Position numbers and translations under genes: made by a program
Assembly: GCF_039523555.1 (NCBI RefSeq)
Contig: NZ_BAAAFN010000015.1
Location: forward strand, 682,001-746,000
Reading direction: 5' to 3'
Source: Castellaniella daejeonensis
Lineage (GTDB): Bacteria > Pseudomonadota > Gammaproteobacteria > Burkholderiales > Burkholderiaceae_B
Length of the DNA: 64,000 nt
The notes under the pieces: model-generated
Told to the model about the DNA's origin: nothing
What the model saw: the letters and a program-made list of their open reading frames with translations, nothing else
Database searches by the model: none
In this document: positions 25,185 through 33,488 of the stretch, piece after piece
Position numbering within the stretch: position 1 is the first letter of the stretch
How the letters are laid out: the number at the start of each line of letters is the position of its first letter

Positions 25185-25954
25185 GCGACCGGAATCCGTC
25201 CTCGGCCGCTCCCATCCTGTCCGTCCGGGGGCTGTCGGCGCATTACGGCAAGGTGGCTGCCCTGGATCCCATCGACCTGACGGTGGGGCGCGGCGAGATC
25301 GTGACCGTCATCGGCGCCAACGGCGCCGGGAAGTCGACGCTGCTGGGCGCCATCATGGGGGCGCTCCCCCTGCGGGGGCACAGCCGGGGCTCGATCCTGT
25401 TCCAGGACAGCGAAGTGCAGGGCTGGGACATCGAACGCCGCGTCGGCCTGGGCCTGTCGCTGGTGCCCGAGCGCCGCGAGCTGTTCGCCAGCATGTCCGT
25501 GCGCGACAACCTGCTGCTGGGGGGCTTTCGCCTGTACCGTGCCGGCGTGCGGGGCTGGCGGGACACCCTGGACGAGGTCTACGCCTTGTTCCCGCGCCTG
25601 AAAGAGCGCTCCGGCCAGGCGGCGGGCACGCTGTCGGGCGGTGAACGCCAGATGCTGGCACTGGGCAGGGCCCTGATGGCGCGCCCGGCGTTGCTGATGC
25701 TCGACGAGCCCAGCCTGGGCCTGGCGCCCCGGGTGGTGCGCGAGATCTTCCAGACCATTGCGCAGCTGCGCAGCACGGGCGTGTCCATCCTGCTGGTGGA
25801 ACAGAATGCCCGCGCCGCCCTGCACGTGGCCGATCGCGGCTATGTCCTGGAGACCGGCACCGTGATCCTGGATGGCGAAGCCCGCATGCTGGCCGGCCAC
25901 CCCCGAGTCATCGAAAGCTATCTTGGACTTGCCGGGACGCAGAAGCATTCTTGA
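25181..25954 (+). CDS. BCAA-type ABC ATPase, LivF-like (cluster 1)
   Basis: A 257-residue ATPase with an intact Walker A (GANGAGKST), the LivF-typical LSLVPERRELFASMSVRDNLLLG, signature LSGGERQMLALGRAL, Walker B LLMLDEPSLGLAP and H-loop LVEQNARAAL. It should pair with the ATPase half of the fused protein encoded upstream. Its ATG lies in the stop of that gene (ATGA). The last codons lie inside a long inverted repeat (25925-25978), so the 3' end of the mRNA would fold into a strong hairpin. Confidence 0.9.
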   Translation: MSDRNPSSAAPILSVRGLSAHYGKVAALDPIDLTVGRGEIVTVIGANGAGKSTLLGAIMGALPLRGHSRGSILFQDSEVQGWDIERRVGLGLSLVPERRELFASMSVRDNLLLGGFRLYRAGVRGWRDTLDEVYALFPRLKERSGQAAGTLSGGERQMLALGRALMARPALLMLDEPSLGLAPRVVREIFQTIAQLRSTGVSILLVEQNARAALHVADRGYVLETGTVILDGEARMLAGHPRVIESYLGLAGTQKHS

Positions 25955-25978
25955 TGCTTCCGCCGTCCCGGCAAGTCC
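25925..25978. repeat. Long perfect inverted repeat at the junction of two convergent transporter operons
   Basis: Fifteen-base arms (25925-25939 and 25964-25978) are perfectly complementary. Inside them a second perfect 7-bp stem (25942-25948 with 25954-25960) closes a 5-nt loop. The left arm is coding sequence for the last residues of LivF. Neither strand has a T run after the stem, so it is not a classical intrinsic terminator. It would form the same hairpin in both convergent transcripts and could stop RNA polymerase with Rho, block 3' exonucleases, or mark a protein site. Confidence 0.85.
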
Positions 25979-26013
25979 GAGCGGCATGCAGGCCGCGAGG
26001 TGGGAGGCCTGGC

Positions 26014-26982
26014 TCAGCCGGTCTTTTGCCGCCAGGCCAGCCATTCGCCGATGATGCCCCGGCGGAAGGCCAGCACGCAGACGATGAAGATCAGGCCGAT
26101 GACGATGGTGACCGATTCGCCCAGGACGCGGAACCATTCGATGCCTGTCTGCTGCATCAGGAATCGGCCGAATTCGCCGACCTTGTTTTCCAGCGCCACC
26201 ACGATGATCGCGCCCAGCACCGGGCCGGTGAGCGTGCCCATGCCGCCGATCAGCGTCATCAGGATGACCGTGCCCGACATCTGCCACGTGGCATCCGACA
26301 GCGTGGCCGAGACGAACACCAGCGATTTGGTGGCTCCGGCCAGGCCGGCGAGCGTGGCCGAGAGCACGAAGGCCAGCAGCTTGAAGCGGTCCACGTCATA
26401 GCCGAGCGAAACCATCCGCGGCTCGTTCTCGCGGATGGCCTTCAGGACCTGGCCGAAGGGCGAATGCACGGTGCGCCAGATCAGGGCGTAGCCCAGCACG
26501 AAGATCAGCAGCACCACGTAGTACAGGTTGATGTCCTGGCTCAGGTCCAGGCCCAGGATGCTGCCGCGCGGAATGCCCTGCAGGCCGTCCTCGCCGCCGG
26601 TGAACGGGGCCTGCAGGAAATAGAAGAACTGCATCTGCGCCAGCGCCAGGGTGATCATGGCGAAATAGATGCCGCTGCGGCGGATGGACAGCAGCCCGAA
26701 GACCAGGCCCAGGACGCCCGCTGCCGCCGTGCCGAAGAGCAGCCCGCCCAGCGTGGGCCAGCCCCAGACGGTCAGCGACTGGCCGCAGGCGTAGGCTGCC
26801 AGCCCCAGGAAGGCGGCGTGTCCGAAGGACAGCAGCCCGGTGTAGCCCAGCAGCAGGTTGAAGGCGCAGGCGAACAGCGCATAGCACATGACCTTCATGA
26901 TGAAGATCGGGTAGCCGCCCAGCGCGGGCAGCGCGGCCAGCAGGATCAGGGCGGCCAGATAGGCGATCAGTTGTCGATTCAT
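26014..26982 (-). CDS. BCAA-type ABC permease, LivM-like (cluster 2)
   Basis: A 322-residue inner-membrane permease with about ten hydrophobic segments. LivM features include LLLGYTGLLSFGHAAFLGLAAY, the IPRGSILG region, the ATPase-contact loop AIRENEPRMVSLGYDV, and GGMGTLTGPVLGA. It is unfused, unlike its counterpart in cluster 1. Its start overlaps the end of livH (26979-26982, ATGA on the minus strand). It is the last gene of the minus-strand operon livG-livF-binding protein-livH-livM. Confidence 0.92.
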   Translation of the reverse strand: MNRQLIAYLAALILLAALPALGGYPIFIMKVMCYALFACAFNLLLGYTGLLSFGHAAFLGLAAYACGQSLTVWGWPTLGGLLFGTAAAGVLGLVFGLLSIRRSGIYFAMITLALAQMQFFYFLQAPFTGGEDGLQGIPRGSILGLDLSQDINLYYVVLLIFVLGYALIWRTVHSPFGQVLKAIRENEPRMVSLGYDVDRFKLLAFVLSATLAGLAGATKSLVFVSATLSDATWQMSGTVILMTLIGGMGTLTGPVLGAIIVVALENKVGEFGRFLMQQTGIEWFRVLGESVTIVIGLIFIVCVLAFRRGIIGEWLAWRQKTG

Positions 26983-27866
26983 GATTCTTTCCCGAACAGC
27001 CCGGCCGGGCGGGTCAGCAGTACGATCACCATGATGATGAACACCACAGTGCTGGAGGCTTCGGGCCAGAAGACCTTGGTGAAGCCTTCGATGATGCCCA
27101 GGCCCAGGCCGGTGACGATCGAGCCCAGGATCGAACCCATGCCGCCGATGACCACCACGGCGAAGACGACGATGATCAGGTTCGAGCCCATCAGCGGCGA
27201 GACCTGCAGGATGGGGGCGGCCAGCACGCCGGCAAAGCCCGCCAGCCCGACGCCGAAGCCGAAGGTGAGCGAGATCATCAGCGGCACGTTCACGCCGAAT
27301 GCTTCGACCAGCTTGGGGTTTTCGGTGCCGGCGCGCAGCAGCGCGCCCAGGCGGGTCTTCTCGATGATGAACCAGGTCAGCAGGCAGGCCAGGATCGAGG
27401 CCACGACGACCCAGGCGCGATAGATGGGCAGGAACATGAAACCCAGGTTCACGCCGCCCTGCAGCAGGGCGGGCGTACTGTAGGGCTGGCCGGATACGCC
27501 GTAGAAGCTGCGGAACAGGCCTTCGATGAGCAGTGTCAGGCCAAAGGTGAGCAGCAGGCCGTAGAGCGGATCGAGCTTGTAGAGGCGGCGCAGCAGCAGG
27601 CGTTCGAGGACGATGCCGAACAAGCCCACGATCACGGGGGCCACGAACAGCATGATCCAGTAGTTCAGCCCCAGGTACTGCAGGCCCATCCAGGCGATGA
27701 AGGCCCCCAGCATGTAGAGCGCGCCGTGGGTGAAGTTGATGATGTTGAGCAGGCCGAAGATGACGGCCAGCCCCAGCGAGAGCACGGCGTAGAACGAGCC
27801 GTTGACCAGGCCGAGCAGGAGCTGGCCGAGCAGGGCCTGGATGGGAACACCGAAAAGTTGTGTCAT
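26979..27866 (-). CDS. BCAA-type ABC permease, LivH-like (cluster 2)
   Basis: A 295-residue permease of normal LivH length. The motif GLLNIINFTHGALYMLGAF near the N-terminus, the contact loop AGTENPKLVEAFGVNV, and VVIGGMGSILGSIVTGL are family hallmarks. It is separated from the upstream binding-protein gene by 84 nt that hold a strong hairpin, while its own 3' end overlaps livM. This arrangement usually gives more binding protein than permease. Confidence 0.92.
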   Translation of the reverse strand: MTQLFGVPIQALLGQLLLGLVNGSFYAVLSLGLAVIFGLLNIINFTHGALYMLGAFIAWMGLQYLGLNYWIMLFVAPVIVGLFGIVLERLLLRRLYKLDPLYGLLLTFGLTLLIEGLFRSFYGVSGQPYSTPALLQGGVNLGFMFLPIYRAWVVVASILACLLTWFIIEKTRLGALLRAGTENPKLVEAFGVNVPLMISLTFGFGVGLAGFAGVLAAPILQVSPLMGSNLIIVVFAVVVIGGMGSILGSIVTGLGLGIIEGFTKVFWPEASSTVVFIIMVIVLLTRPAGLFGKES

Positions 27867-27908
27867 AGGGCTGCGGCGGAATCGGGCGGAAGGGGTGTTG
27901 CGGATCGC

Positions 27909-27934
27909 GGATCCCCGCCCGTGGGCGGGGATCC
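27909..27934 (-). other. Intercistronic hairpin after the cluster 2 binding-protein gene
   Basis: A perfect inverted repeat GGATCCCCGCCC-GT-GGGCGGGGATCC (12-bp arms, or 11 bp with a 4-nt loop) lies 17 nt after the binding-protein stop and 43 nt before livH. There is no T run. Hairpins in this position in other ABC operons (for example after malE) protect the upstream mRNA and lower expression of the membrane genes; the same role is inferred here. Confidence 0.7.
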
Positions 27935-27950
27935 GGAGTTCATGCGCCGC

Positions 27951-29156
27951 TTACTTGAGTGCGCAGGTAGAGGTCGATTCCGCGCCGAACACGGATTCGG
28001 CCGGCAGGGTGCGCACGATGTTGTAGTAGTCCCAGGCTGCCTTGGACTGGTCGGGTTTCTTCACCTGGGCCAGGTACATGTCGTGCATCATCAGGCCGTC
28101 CTTGCGGATGTGGCCGTTCTTGATGAACATGTCGTTGACCGTGACGCTCTTGAGCTGTTTCATGATGGCGTCGCCATCGTCCGTGCCGATGGCCTTGACG
28201 GCTTCCAGGTAGGTCTTGGCGGCCGAGTAGTCGCCCGCCTGCAGGAAGGACGGCGCCCGGTCGTGCTTCTCGAAGAAGCGCTTGGACCAGGCGCGCGATG
28301 CGTCGTCCTGGTTCCAGTACCAGGCGGTGGTCAGGTACAGGCCGGTGGTGTTTTCCAGACCCAGGGCGTGGACGTCGTTGATGAACACCAGCAGGCCGGC
28401 CAGCTTCATGGTGTTGGTGATGCCGAATTCCTTGGCGGCCTTGACGGAATTGATGAAGTCGCCGCCCGCGTTGGCCAGGCCCAGGACTTCGGCGCCGGAG
28501 CTTTGCGCCTGCAGCAGGAAGGAAGAGAAGTCCGTCGTGGCAAGCGGTGCGCGCACGGCGCCCAGGTTCTTGCCGCCGGATTTTTCCACGACCTTCATCG
28601 TGTCTTGTTCCAGCGAGTGGCCGAAGGCGTAGTCGGCGGTCAGGTAGAACCAGGATTTGCCGCCTTCACGCACCACGGCGGAACCCGTGCCGTTGGCCAG
28701 GGCGACCGTGTTGTATGCATAGTGGACGGTGTAGGGCGTGCATTGCGCGTTGGTCAGCGCGGAGGAGCCGGCGCCCACCACCATGAAGGGCTTCTTCTTT
28801 TCGGCCGCCACGGCCGCCATGGCCAGGGCGGTGGCGGAATTGGTGCCGCCGATCAGCATGTCGAGATGCTGCTGGTCGAACCATTCGCGGGCGCGGGCCG
28901 AGGCGATGTCGGCCTTGTTCTGGTGGTCGGCGGTCAGCAGTTCGATTTTCTTCCCGTTGATCTCGCCCCCCATGTCGGCGATCGCCATGCGGATGGCATC
29001 GGCGCCTGCATTACCGTCGATGTCGGCGTATACGCCGGACATGTCTGCGATGAAGCCGATGCGGATCACGTCGTCGGAAATCCCCGCGGCCTGGGCGGAT
29101 AGGCCGAAGCCCAGGCCGGCTGCTGCCAGCGCGACGGATAGGGTACGCAGTTTCAT
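27951..29156 (-). CDS. BCAA-type ABC transporter substrate-binding protein (cluster 2)
   Basis: A 401-residue periplasmic binding protein with a signal peptide ending near LSAQAAG. It has the type I fold: IRIGFIADMSGVYADIDGNAG at the start and LTADYAFGHSLEQD in lobe 1-2. The stretch TTDFSSFLLQAQSSGAEVLGLANAGGD marks a subfamily of LivK-like proteins common in Burkholderiales and alphaproteobacteria whose ligands are mostly unassigned. The C-terminus ends CALK, with a Cys that could pair with the one in NAQCTPYTVH. CAGGAG precedes the ATG by 8 nt. Confidence 0.88.
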   Translation of the reverse strand: MKLRTLSVALAAAGLGFGLSAQAAGISDDVIRIGFIADMSGVYADIDGNAGADAIRMAIADMGGEINGKKIELLTADHQNKADIASARAREWFDQQHLDMLIGGTNSATALAMAAVAAEKKKPFMVVGAGSSALTNAQCTPYTVHYAYNTVALANGTGSAVVREGGKSWFYLTADYAFGHSLEQDTMKVVEKSGGKNLGAVRAPLATTDFSSFLLQAQSSGAEVLGLANAGGDFINSVKAAKEFGITNTMKLAGLLVFINDVHALGLENTTGLYLTTAWYWNQDDASRAWSKRFFEKHDRAPSFLQAGDYSAAKTYLEAVKAIGTDDGDAIMKQLKSVTVNDMFIKNGHIRKDGLMMHDMYLAQVKKPDQSKAAWDYYNIVRTLPAESVFGAESTSTCALK

Positions 29157-29218
29157 GGGAAGTCTCCTGTATGTGCCGGTTGTGCCGGCGGATAGTTGGC
29201 AAAAGGATGGTGTGCCGG

Positions 29219-29929
29219 TCAGACGCCCAGCAGGCTGTCGAGCGTGGATTGTTTTTCCTGGAGCTGGCTGGCCGGGAATTCCTCCACGATCTGGCCGTGT
29301 TCCATGACGTAGAAATGATCGGCCAGCGGCGCGGCGAAGCGGAAGTTCTGCTCGACCATGACGATGGTGTAGCCCTTGTCCTTGAGCGCGCGGATCATGC
29401 GGTCGAGCGCCTGCACGATCACCGGCGCCAGGCCTTCGGAAATTTCGTCGAGCAGCAGCAGGTTGGCCCCGGTGCGCAGGATGCGCGCCACCGCCAGCAT
29501 CTGCTGTTCGCCGCCCGACAGGCGTGTGCCCGGCGAGTGGCGGCGTTCGAGGAGGTTGGGGAACATGTCGTAGATTTCGGCCAGCGACATGCCCCCGCCC
29601 AGGGTGTCGCCCACGGTGGGCGGCAGCAGCAGGTTTTCCTCGCAGGACAGCGAGGCGAAGATGCCGCGTTCTTCCGGGCAGTAGCCGATGCCCAGGTGCG
29701 CGATGCGGTAGGTGGGCAGGTGGATCGATTCGGTGCCCTGGATGCGGATCGAGCCGGTGCGCCGGCTGGTCAGGCCCAGCAGCGCGCGCAGCGTGGTGGT
29801 GCGCCCGGCGCCGTTGCGCCCCAGCAGGGTGACGACCTGGCCGGGCTCGACGCGCATGTTCACGCCGTGCAGGACGTGCGATTCGCCGTACCAGGCATGC
29901 AGATCGGAGATTTCGAGTGCCAGGCTCAT
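29219..29929 (-). CDS. BCAA-type ABC ATPase, LivF-like, with Arg in Walker A (cluster 2)
   Basis: A 236-residue ATPase. The Walker A reads GRNGAGRTTT, so the invariant phosphate-binding Lys is Arg (codon CGC on the minus strand near 29810). The rest is intact: GYCPEERGIFASLSCEENLLLP, signature RLSGGEQQMLAVARIL, Walker B LLLLDEISEGLAP (Ile in place of the usual Pro after DE) and H-loop MVEQNFRFA. I recall LivF-type proteins with GRNGAGRTTT from Burkholderiales, so it is probably a natural subfamily rather than a mutation. Whether this site hydrolyses ATP is open. It pairs with LivG, encoded 49 nt upstream. Confidence 0.9.
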   Translation of the reverse strand: MSLALEISDLHAWYGESHVLHGVNMRVEPGQVVTLLGRNGAGRTTTLRALLGLTSRRTGSIRIQGTESIHLPTYRIAHLGIGYCPEERGIFASLSCEENLLLPPTVGDTLGGGMSLAEIYDMFPNLLERRHSPGTRLSGGEQQMLAVARILRTGANLLLLDEISEGLAPVIVQALDRMIRALKDKGYTIVMVEQNFRFAAPLADHFYVMEHGQIVEEFPASQLQEKQSTLDSLLGV

Positions 29930-29978
29930 CGTGCCTCCTTGGCGCTGTGCTGTTCGTGCTTGAGACGGCCCGGTGCGC

Positions 29979-30761
29979 TCATGCGTGGGCTCCTTCGAGT
30001 TCGCCTTGCGTGGTGCCCATGTAGGCTTCCATCACATCGGGGTTGTTCGAGACGGCTGCGTAGTCGCCTTCGGCCAGCACGGCGCCGCGCGCCAGCACGG
30101 TGATGCGGTCGGCGATCGAGGAGACGACTTTCATGTTGTGCTCGACCATCAGGATGGTGCGCCCGGCGCTGACCTGCTTGATGAGCTGGGTGACGCGGTC
30201 GACGTCTTCATGGCCCATGCCCTGCGTGGGTTCGTCCAGCAGCATCAGGCTGGGTTCCATGGCCAGGGTGGTGGCGATTTCCAGGGCGCGCTTGCGGCCG
30301 TAGGGCAGGTTCACGGTCATCTGCGATGCGAAGTCGGCCAGGTCGACTTCGGCGAGCAGTTCCATGGCCCGGTCGTCCAGGTGGCGCAGGCTGCTGTCGC
30401 TGCGCCAGAAGTGGTAGGAAGTGCCGGTGGCGCGCTGCAGCGCGATGCGCACGTTGTCGATCACCGTGAGCTGCGGGAACACGGCAGAGATCTGGAAGGA
30501 CCGGATGATGCCCTTGCGGGCGATTTCCGCCGGTTTGTCGCGGGTGATTTCCTGGCCGTCGAAGAAGATGTTCCCGTGGCTGGGCTCGAGGAACTTCGTG
30601 AGCAGGTTGAAGCAGGTGGTCTTGCCTGCGCCATTGGGGCCGATGAGCGCGTGGATGTGGCCGCGCTGGATCTTCAGATCCACGGAGTCCACGGCGGTGA
30701 AGCCCAGGAAGGTTTTCGAGAGTTTTCGGGTTTCGAGAATGATGTCGGGTTCTGTGCCCAT
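29979..30761 (-). CDS. BCAA-type ABC ATPase, LivG-like (cluster 2)
   Basis: A 260-residue ATPase with intact Walker A (GPNGAGKTT), the LivG-typical IIRSFQISAVFPQLTVIDNV, a degenerate signature LPYGRKRALEIATTLA, Walker B LMLLDEPTQGMG and H-loop MVEHNMKVV. With the signature of LivF intact and its Walker A altered, while LivG has the reverse, the two ATP sites of the heterodimer would be unequal. First gene of the minus-strand operon; AGGG lies 4 nt before the ATG. The 171 nt upstream (30762-30932) should hold the promoter, but I see no clear box. Confidence 0.9.
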   Translation of the reverse strand: MGTEPDIILETRKLSKTFLGFTAVDSVDLKIQRGHIHALIGPNGAGKTTCFNLLTKFLEPSHGNIFFDGQEITRDKPAEIARKGIIRSFQISAVFPQLTVIDNVRIALQRATGTSYHFWRSDSSLRHLDDRAMELLAEVDLADFASQMTVNLPYGRKRALEIATTLAMEPSLMLLDEPTQGMGHEDVDRVTQLIKQVSAGRTILMVEHNMKVVSSIADRITVLARGAVLAEGDYAAVSNNPDVMEAYMGTTQGELEGAHA

Positions 30762-30932
30762 GATGCCCTGTGTTCCATGTCGCAGTGCGGCGCCCGGTGG
30801 CGGTATGTTTCAAGTATGGAACGGTCCGGGGCGCGGCTCCATAGGGGTTTTACAGAGTTGTCGCTGCGGCAGCCGGATATTGCAGCGCAATAGATGCGGC
30901 CTGGCGGGCCGGGCCGCAGGCTGCGTGCGGGC

Positions 30933-31571
30933 TCAGGCGGGCCGGGTCTTGTCCGGATAGTCGCACAGGTCGGCGATCGGGCACTGGGGGCATTTCGGCT
31001 TGCGGGCCACGCAGACGTAGCGGCCGTGCAGGATCAGCCAATGATGGGCGTCCAGCAGATATTCCTTCGGGACCCGGCGCAGCAGCGCCTGCTCCACGGC
31101 CAGCACGGTCTTGCCCGGCGCGATCCCGGTGCGGTTGGAGACGCGGAAGATGTGCGTGTCCACGGCCATGGCGGGCTGGCGGAAGGCTGTGTTGAGCACC
31201 ACGTTGGCGGTCTTGCGCCCGACGCCGGGCAGGGCTTCCAGGTCTTCGCGGCGGTCGGGCACCTGCCCGCCGTGCCGCTCCAGCAGCAGTTCGCAGGTCC
31301 GGATGACGTTGCGCGCCTTGGTCTTGTACAGGCCGATGGTGCGGATCGCCTCGGCCAGCCCCTGCTCGCCCAGGGCCAGCAGGCCTTCGGGCGTGCCGTG
31401 CTCGGGGAAGAAGCCGCGGGTGGCCAGGTTGACGGAACGGTCGGTCGCCTGGGCCGAGAGCATGACGGCCACCAGCAGCTGGAAGACGCTGCCGTATTCC
31501 AGTTCGGTCCGGGGATGGGGGTTGGCTTCGCGCAGGCGGCGGAAGCATTCTTCGATGGCGGCGCGTTTCAT
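30933..31571 (-). CDS. nth: Endonuclease III
   Basis: A 212-residue DNA glycosylase/AP lyase for oxidised pyrimidines. The helix-hairpin-helix LPGVGRKTANVVL contains catalytic Lys120, and Asp138 is in MAVDTHIFRVSNR, matching the E. coli numbering. The C-terminal 4Fe-4S cluster uses C-X6-C-X2-C-X5-C (CVARKPKCPQCPIADLC). It overlaps the end of rnfB by 4 nt. The nth-rnf link is widespread in proteobacteria, possibly because both depend on Fe-S chemistry. Confidence 0.97.
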   Translation of the reverse strand: MKRAAIEECFRRLREANPHPRTELEYGSVFQLLVAVMLSAQATDRSVNLATRGFFPEHGTPEGLLALGEQGLAEAIRTIGLYKTKARNVIRTCELLLERHGGQVPDRREDLEALPGVGRKTANVVLNTAFRQPAMAVDTHIFRVSNRTGIAPGKTVLAVEQALLRRVPKEYLLDAHHWLILHGRYVCVARKPKCPQCPIADLCDYPDKTRPA

Positions 31572-32206
31572 GAGCGTCGGGCGCGCGCCCGGGCCAGGGC
31601 CTGGGCGATGCGGTCCTGTTTGTCTTGGGGGGCGGGGGCGGCCAGGACGGGCTTGTTGGCCAGCGTGCGCGCCGCGGGACCGGCGGTTTCGTCGTGCCGC
31701 GCCTGCAGCCGGGCGTTGCGGGCCCGGTAGCGCCGGCGGGCGGCGTCGGCGTCGCCGGCGGTCCAGTCACGGTTGGCGGGAACCATGGTGATGCAGTCCA
31801 CCGGGCAGGGCGCCACGCAGCGCTCGCAGCCGGTGCAGTCGGCTTCGATCACGGTGTGCATGCACTGGTTGGCGCCCAGGATGGCATCCACCGGACATGC
31901 CTGGATGCACAGGGTGCAGCCGATGCAGTGGGCCTCGTCGATGAGCGCCACCCGGAAGGGCTGGTGCGTGCCGCATTCGGGATCCAGCGGCAGCACCGGG
32001 CGGCCCAGCGTGCTGGCCAGGGCCTCGATGACGCGCGGGCCGCCGGGCGGGCAGCGATTGATGTCGGCCCGGCCTTCGGCCATGGCCTGGGCATAGGGGC
32101 GACAGCCGTCGTAGCCGCATTGCGTGCATTGGGTCTGCGGCAGCAGGGCGTCGAGGGTATCGGTCAGTGAGGGCACGTCAGGGTCGGATGCGGCCCCGTC
32201 AGGCAT
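31568..32206 (-). CDS. rnfB: RnfB-like ferredoxin
   Basis: A 212-residue iron-sulfur protein. The N-terminal four-Cys Fe-S domain is CTQCGYDGCRPYAQAM with a later NRCPPGG. Two 4Fe-4S ferredoxin motifs follow (CIGCTLCIQACPVD and CTGCERCVAPCPVD). The last 60 residues are basic and Ala-rich. Complete RnfB proteins begin with a membrane segment; this one lacks it, and no other rnf gene is present. It is therefore a soluble RnfB-like electron carrier, as seen in other betaproteobacteria, rather than part of a full Rnf pump. It overlaps phaZ by 8 nt and nth by 4 nt. Confidence 0.88.
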   Translation of the reverse strand: MPDGAASDPDVPSLTDTLDALLPQTQCTQCGYDGCRPYAQAMAEGRADINRCPPGGPRVIEALASTLGRPVLPLDPECGTHQPFRVALIDEAHCIGCTLCIQACPVDAILGANQCMHTVIEADCTGCERCVAPCPVDCITMVPANRDWTAGDADAARRRYRARNARLQARHDETAGPAARTLANKPVLAAPAPQDKQDRIAQALARARARRS

Positions 32207-33416
32207 GGGCGCGGATGAACGCCGCTATTTTAGGACAGATCTGCTGACGCCAGCGGCGTCCCGAGAAGATGCCGTAGTGGCCGCAGTCGGCGGCGGTGTG
32301 GACTTCCCGCATGGAAGGAGACAGGTTGGCGCACAACTGGTGGGCGGCGTGCGTCTGACCCTCGCCGGAGATGTCGTCCAGTTCGCCTTCGATGGTCAGC
32401 AGGGCGGTCTTGCGGATCGCCGCGGGGTCGACCTGCTCGCCATCGATCGTCCACGTGCCGCGCGGCAGCCGGAATTCCTGGAAGACGATGCGGATGGTAT
32501 CCAGGTAGAAGCGGGCCGGCATGTCCAGCACGGCGTTGTATTCGTCGTAGAAGCGGCGGTGGGCCTCGGCGTCGCTGTCGTCGCCGCGCAGCAGGTGCAG
32601 GTAGAAGTCGTAGTGGGACTTCAGGTGCCGGTCCGGGTTCATGGCGACGAAGCCGGCGTGCTGCAGGAATCCCGGATAGACCAGCCGCCCGGCGCCCGGA
32701 TAGCGGGCGGGCACCCGGTGGATCAGGTTGTCCTCGAACCATTCGTAGGGCTTGGTCGTGGCCAGCCGGTTGACCTGGGTGGGCGACTTGCGCGTGTCGA
32801 TGGGGCCGCCCATCATGACCATGCTGCGCGGCTGACAGGAGTCTCCGGCCGAGGCCAGCAGGGAAATCGCGGCCAGCACCGGTACGGTGGGCTGGCAGAC
32901 CGAGATCACATGGGTATCGGGACCCAGGTGGCGCAGGAAAGTCTGGATGTAGCGGACATAGTCGTCCAGGCCGAACGTGCCTTCGGCGGCCGGCACCATG
33001 CGGGCGTCGACCCAGTCCGTGACGTAGACGTCGTGGCCGGGCAGCAGGGCGCGCACCGTATCGCGCAGCAGGGTGGCGTGGTGCCCGGACAGGGGGGCCA
33101 CCAGCAGTACGCACGGATCCTGGCGGCGGGTTTCGCGGCGAAAGTGCACCAGGCGGCAGAAGGGCTGCGCCAGGGCGATGTCTTCGTGCACGGCGACTTC
33201 CCGGTTGCCGATCCGGGTGGCGGGCAGATTCCAGGCGGGTTTTTCGTAATCCTTGCCGACGCGGTGGGCCAGCTCGTAGGCGGCGGCGAATTGCCGCGAC
33301 AGCGGGGTGTAGGCCAGCGGGCTGTAGGGATTCGAGAACAGTTGTGAACCGGTTTCAGTGAAAGCCGTGAAGGGGGCAAGGATCGAGCGCTGGAGCTCGT
33401 GCAGGTCGTACAGCAT
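32199..33416 (-). CDS. phaZ: Intracellular polyhydroxybutyrate depolymerase (Cys type)
   Basis: A 405-residue alpha/beta-hydrolase mobilising stored PHB granules, close to the Ralstonia/Cupriavidus PhaZ type that begins MLY-LHE-QRS. The nucleophile position is Cys174 (ISVCQPTVPV) instead of the lipase-box Ser, as established for Cupriavidus necator PhaZ1. The Asp is in EGELDDISG and the His in DCGHYGIFSG. There is no signal peptide. The start at 33416 is set by the conserved N-terminus; the frame extends to 33476 without similarity. It heads a phaZ-rnfB-nth overlapping unit. Confidence 0.92.
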   Translation of the reverse strand: MLYDLHELQRSILAPFTAFTETGSQLFSNPYSPLAYTPLSRQFAAAYELAHRVGKDYEKPAWNLPATRIGNREVAVHEDIALAQPFCRLVHFRRETRRQDPCVLLVAPLSGHHATLLRDTVRALLPGHDVYVTDWVDARMVPAAEGTFGLDDYVRYIQTFLRHLGPDTHVISVCQPTVPVLAAISLLASAGDSCQPRSMVMMGGPIDTRKSPTQVNRLATTKPYEWFEDNLIHRVPARYPGAGRLVYPGFLQHAGFVAMNPDRHLKSHYDFYLHLLRGDDSDAEAHRRFYDEYNAVLDMPARFYLDTIRIVFQEFRLPRGTWTIDGEQVDPAAIRKTALLTIEGELDDISGEGQTHAAHQLCANLSPSMREVHTAADCGHYGIFSGRRWRQQICPKIAAFIRAHA

Positions 33417-33488
33417 GGGGGTATGCGTTCCCGTCGGTCTGTCCCGGCGCGGATCGCGCGCCGGAGTATCGGTCATCCGGATCTAAAG

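Noticed and set aside
20991..30761. Naming the two transporters as leucine/isoleucine/valine systems
   Set aside because: The family also imports amides, urea and aromatic acids, and neither binding protein shows a decisive ligand signature by eye.
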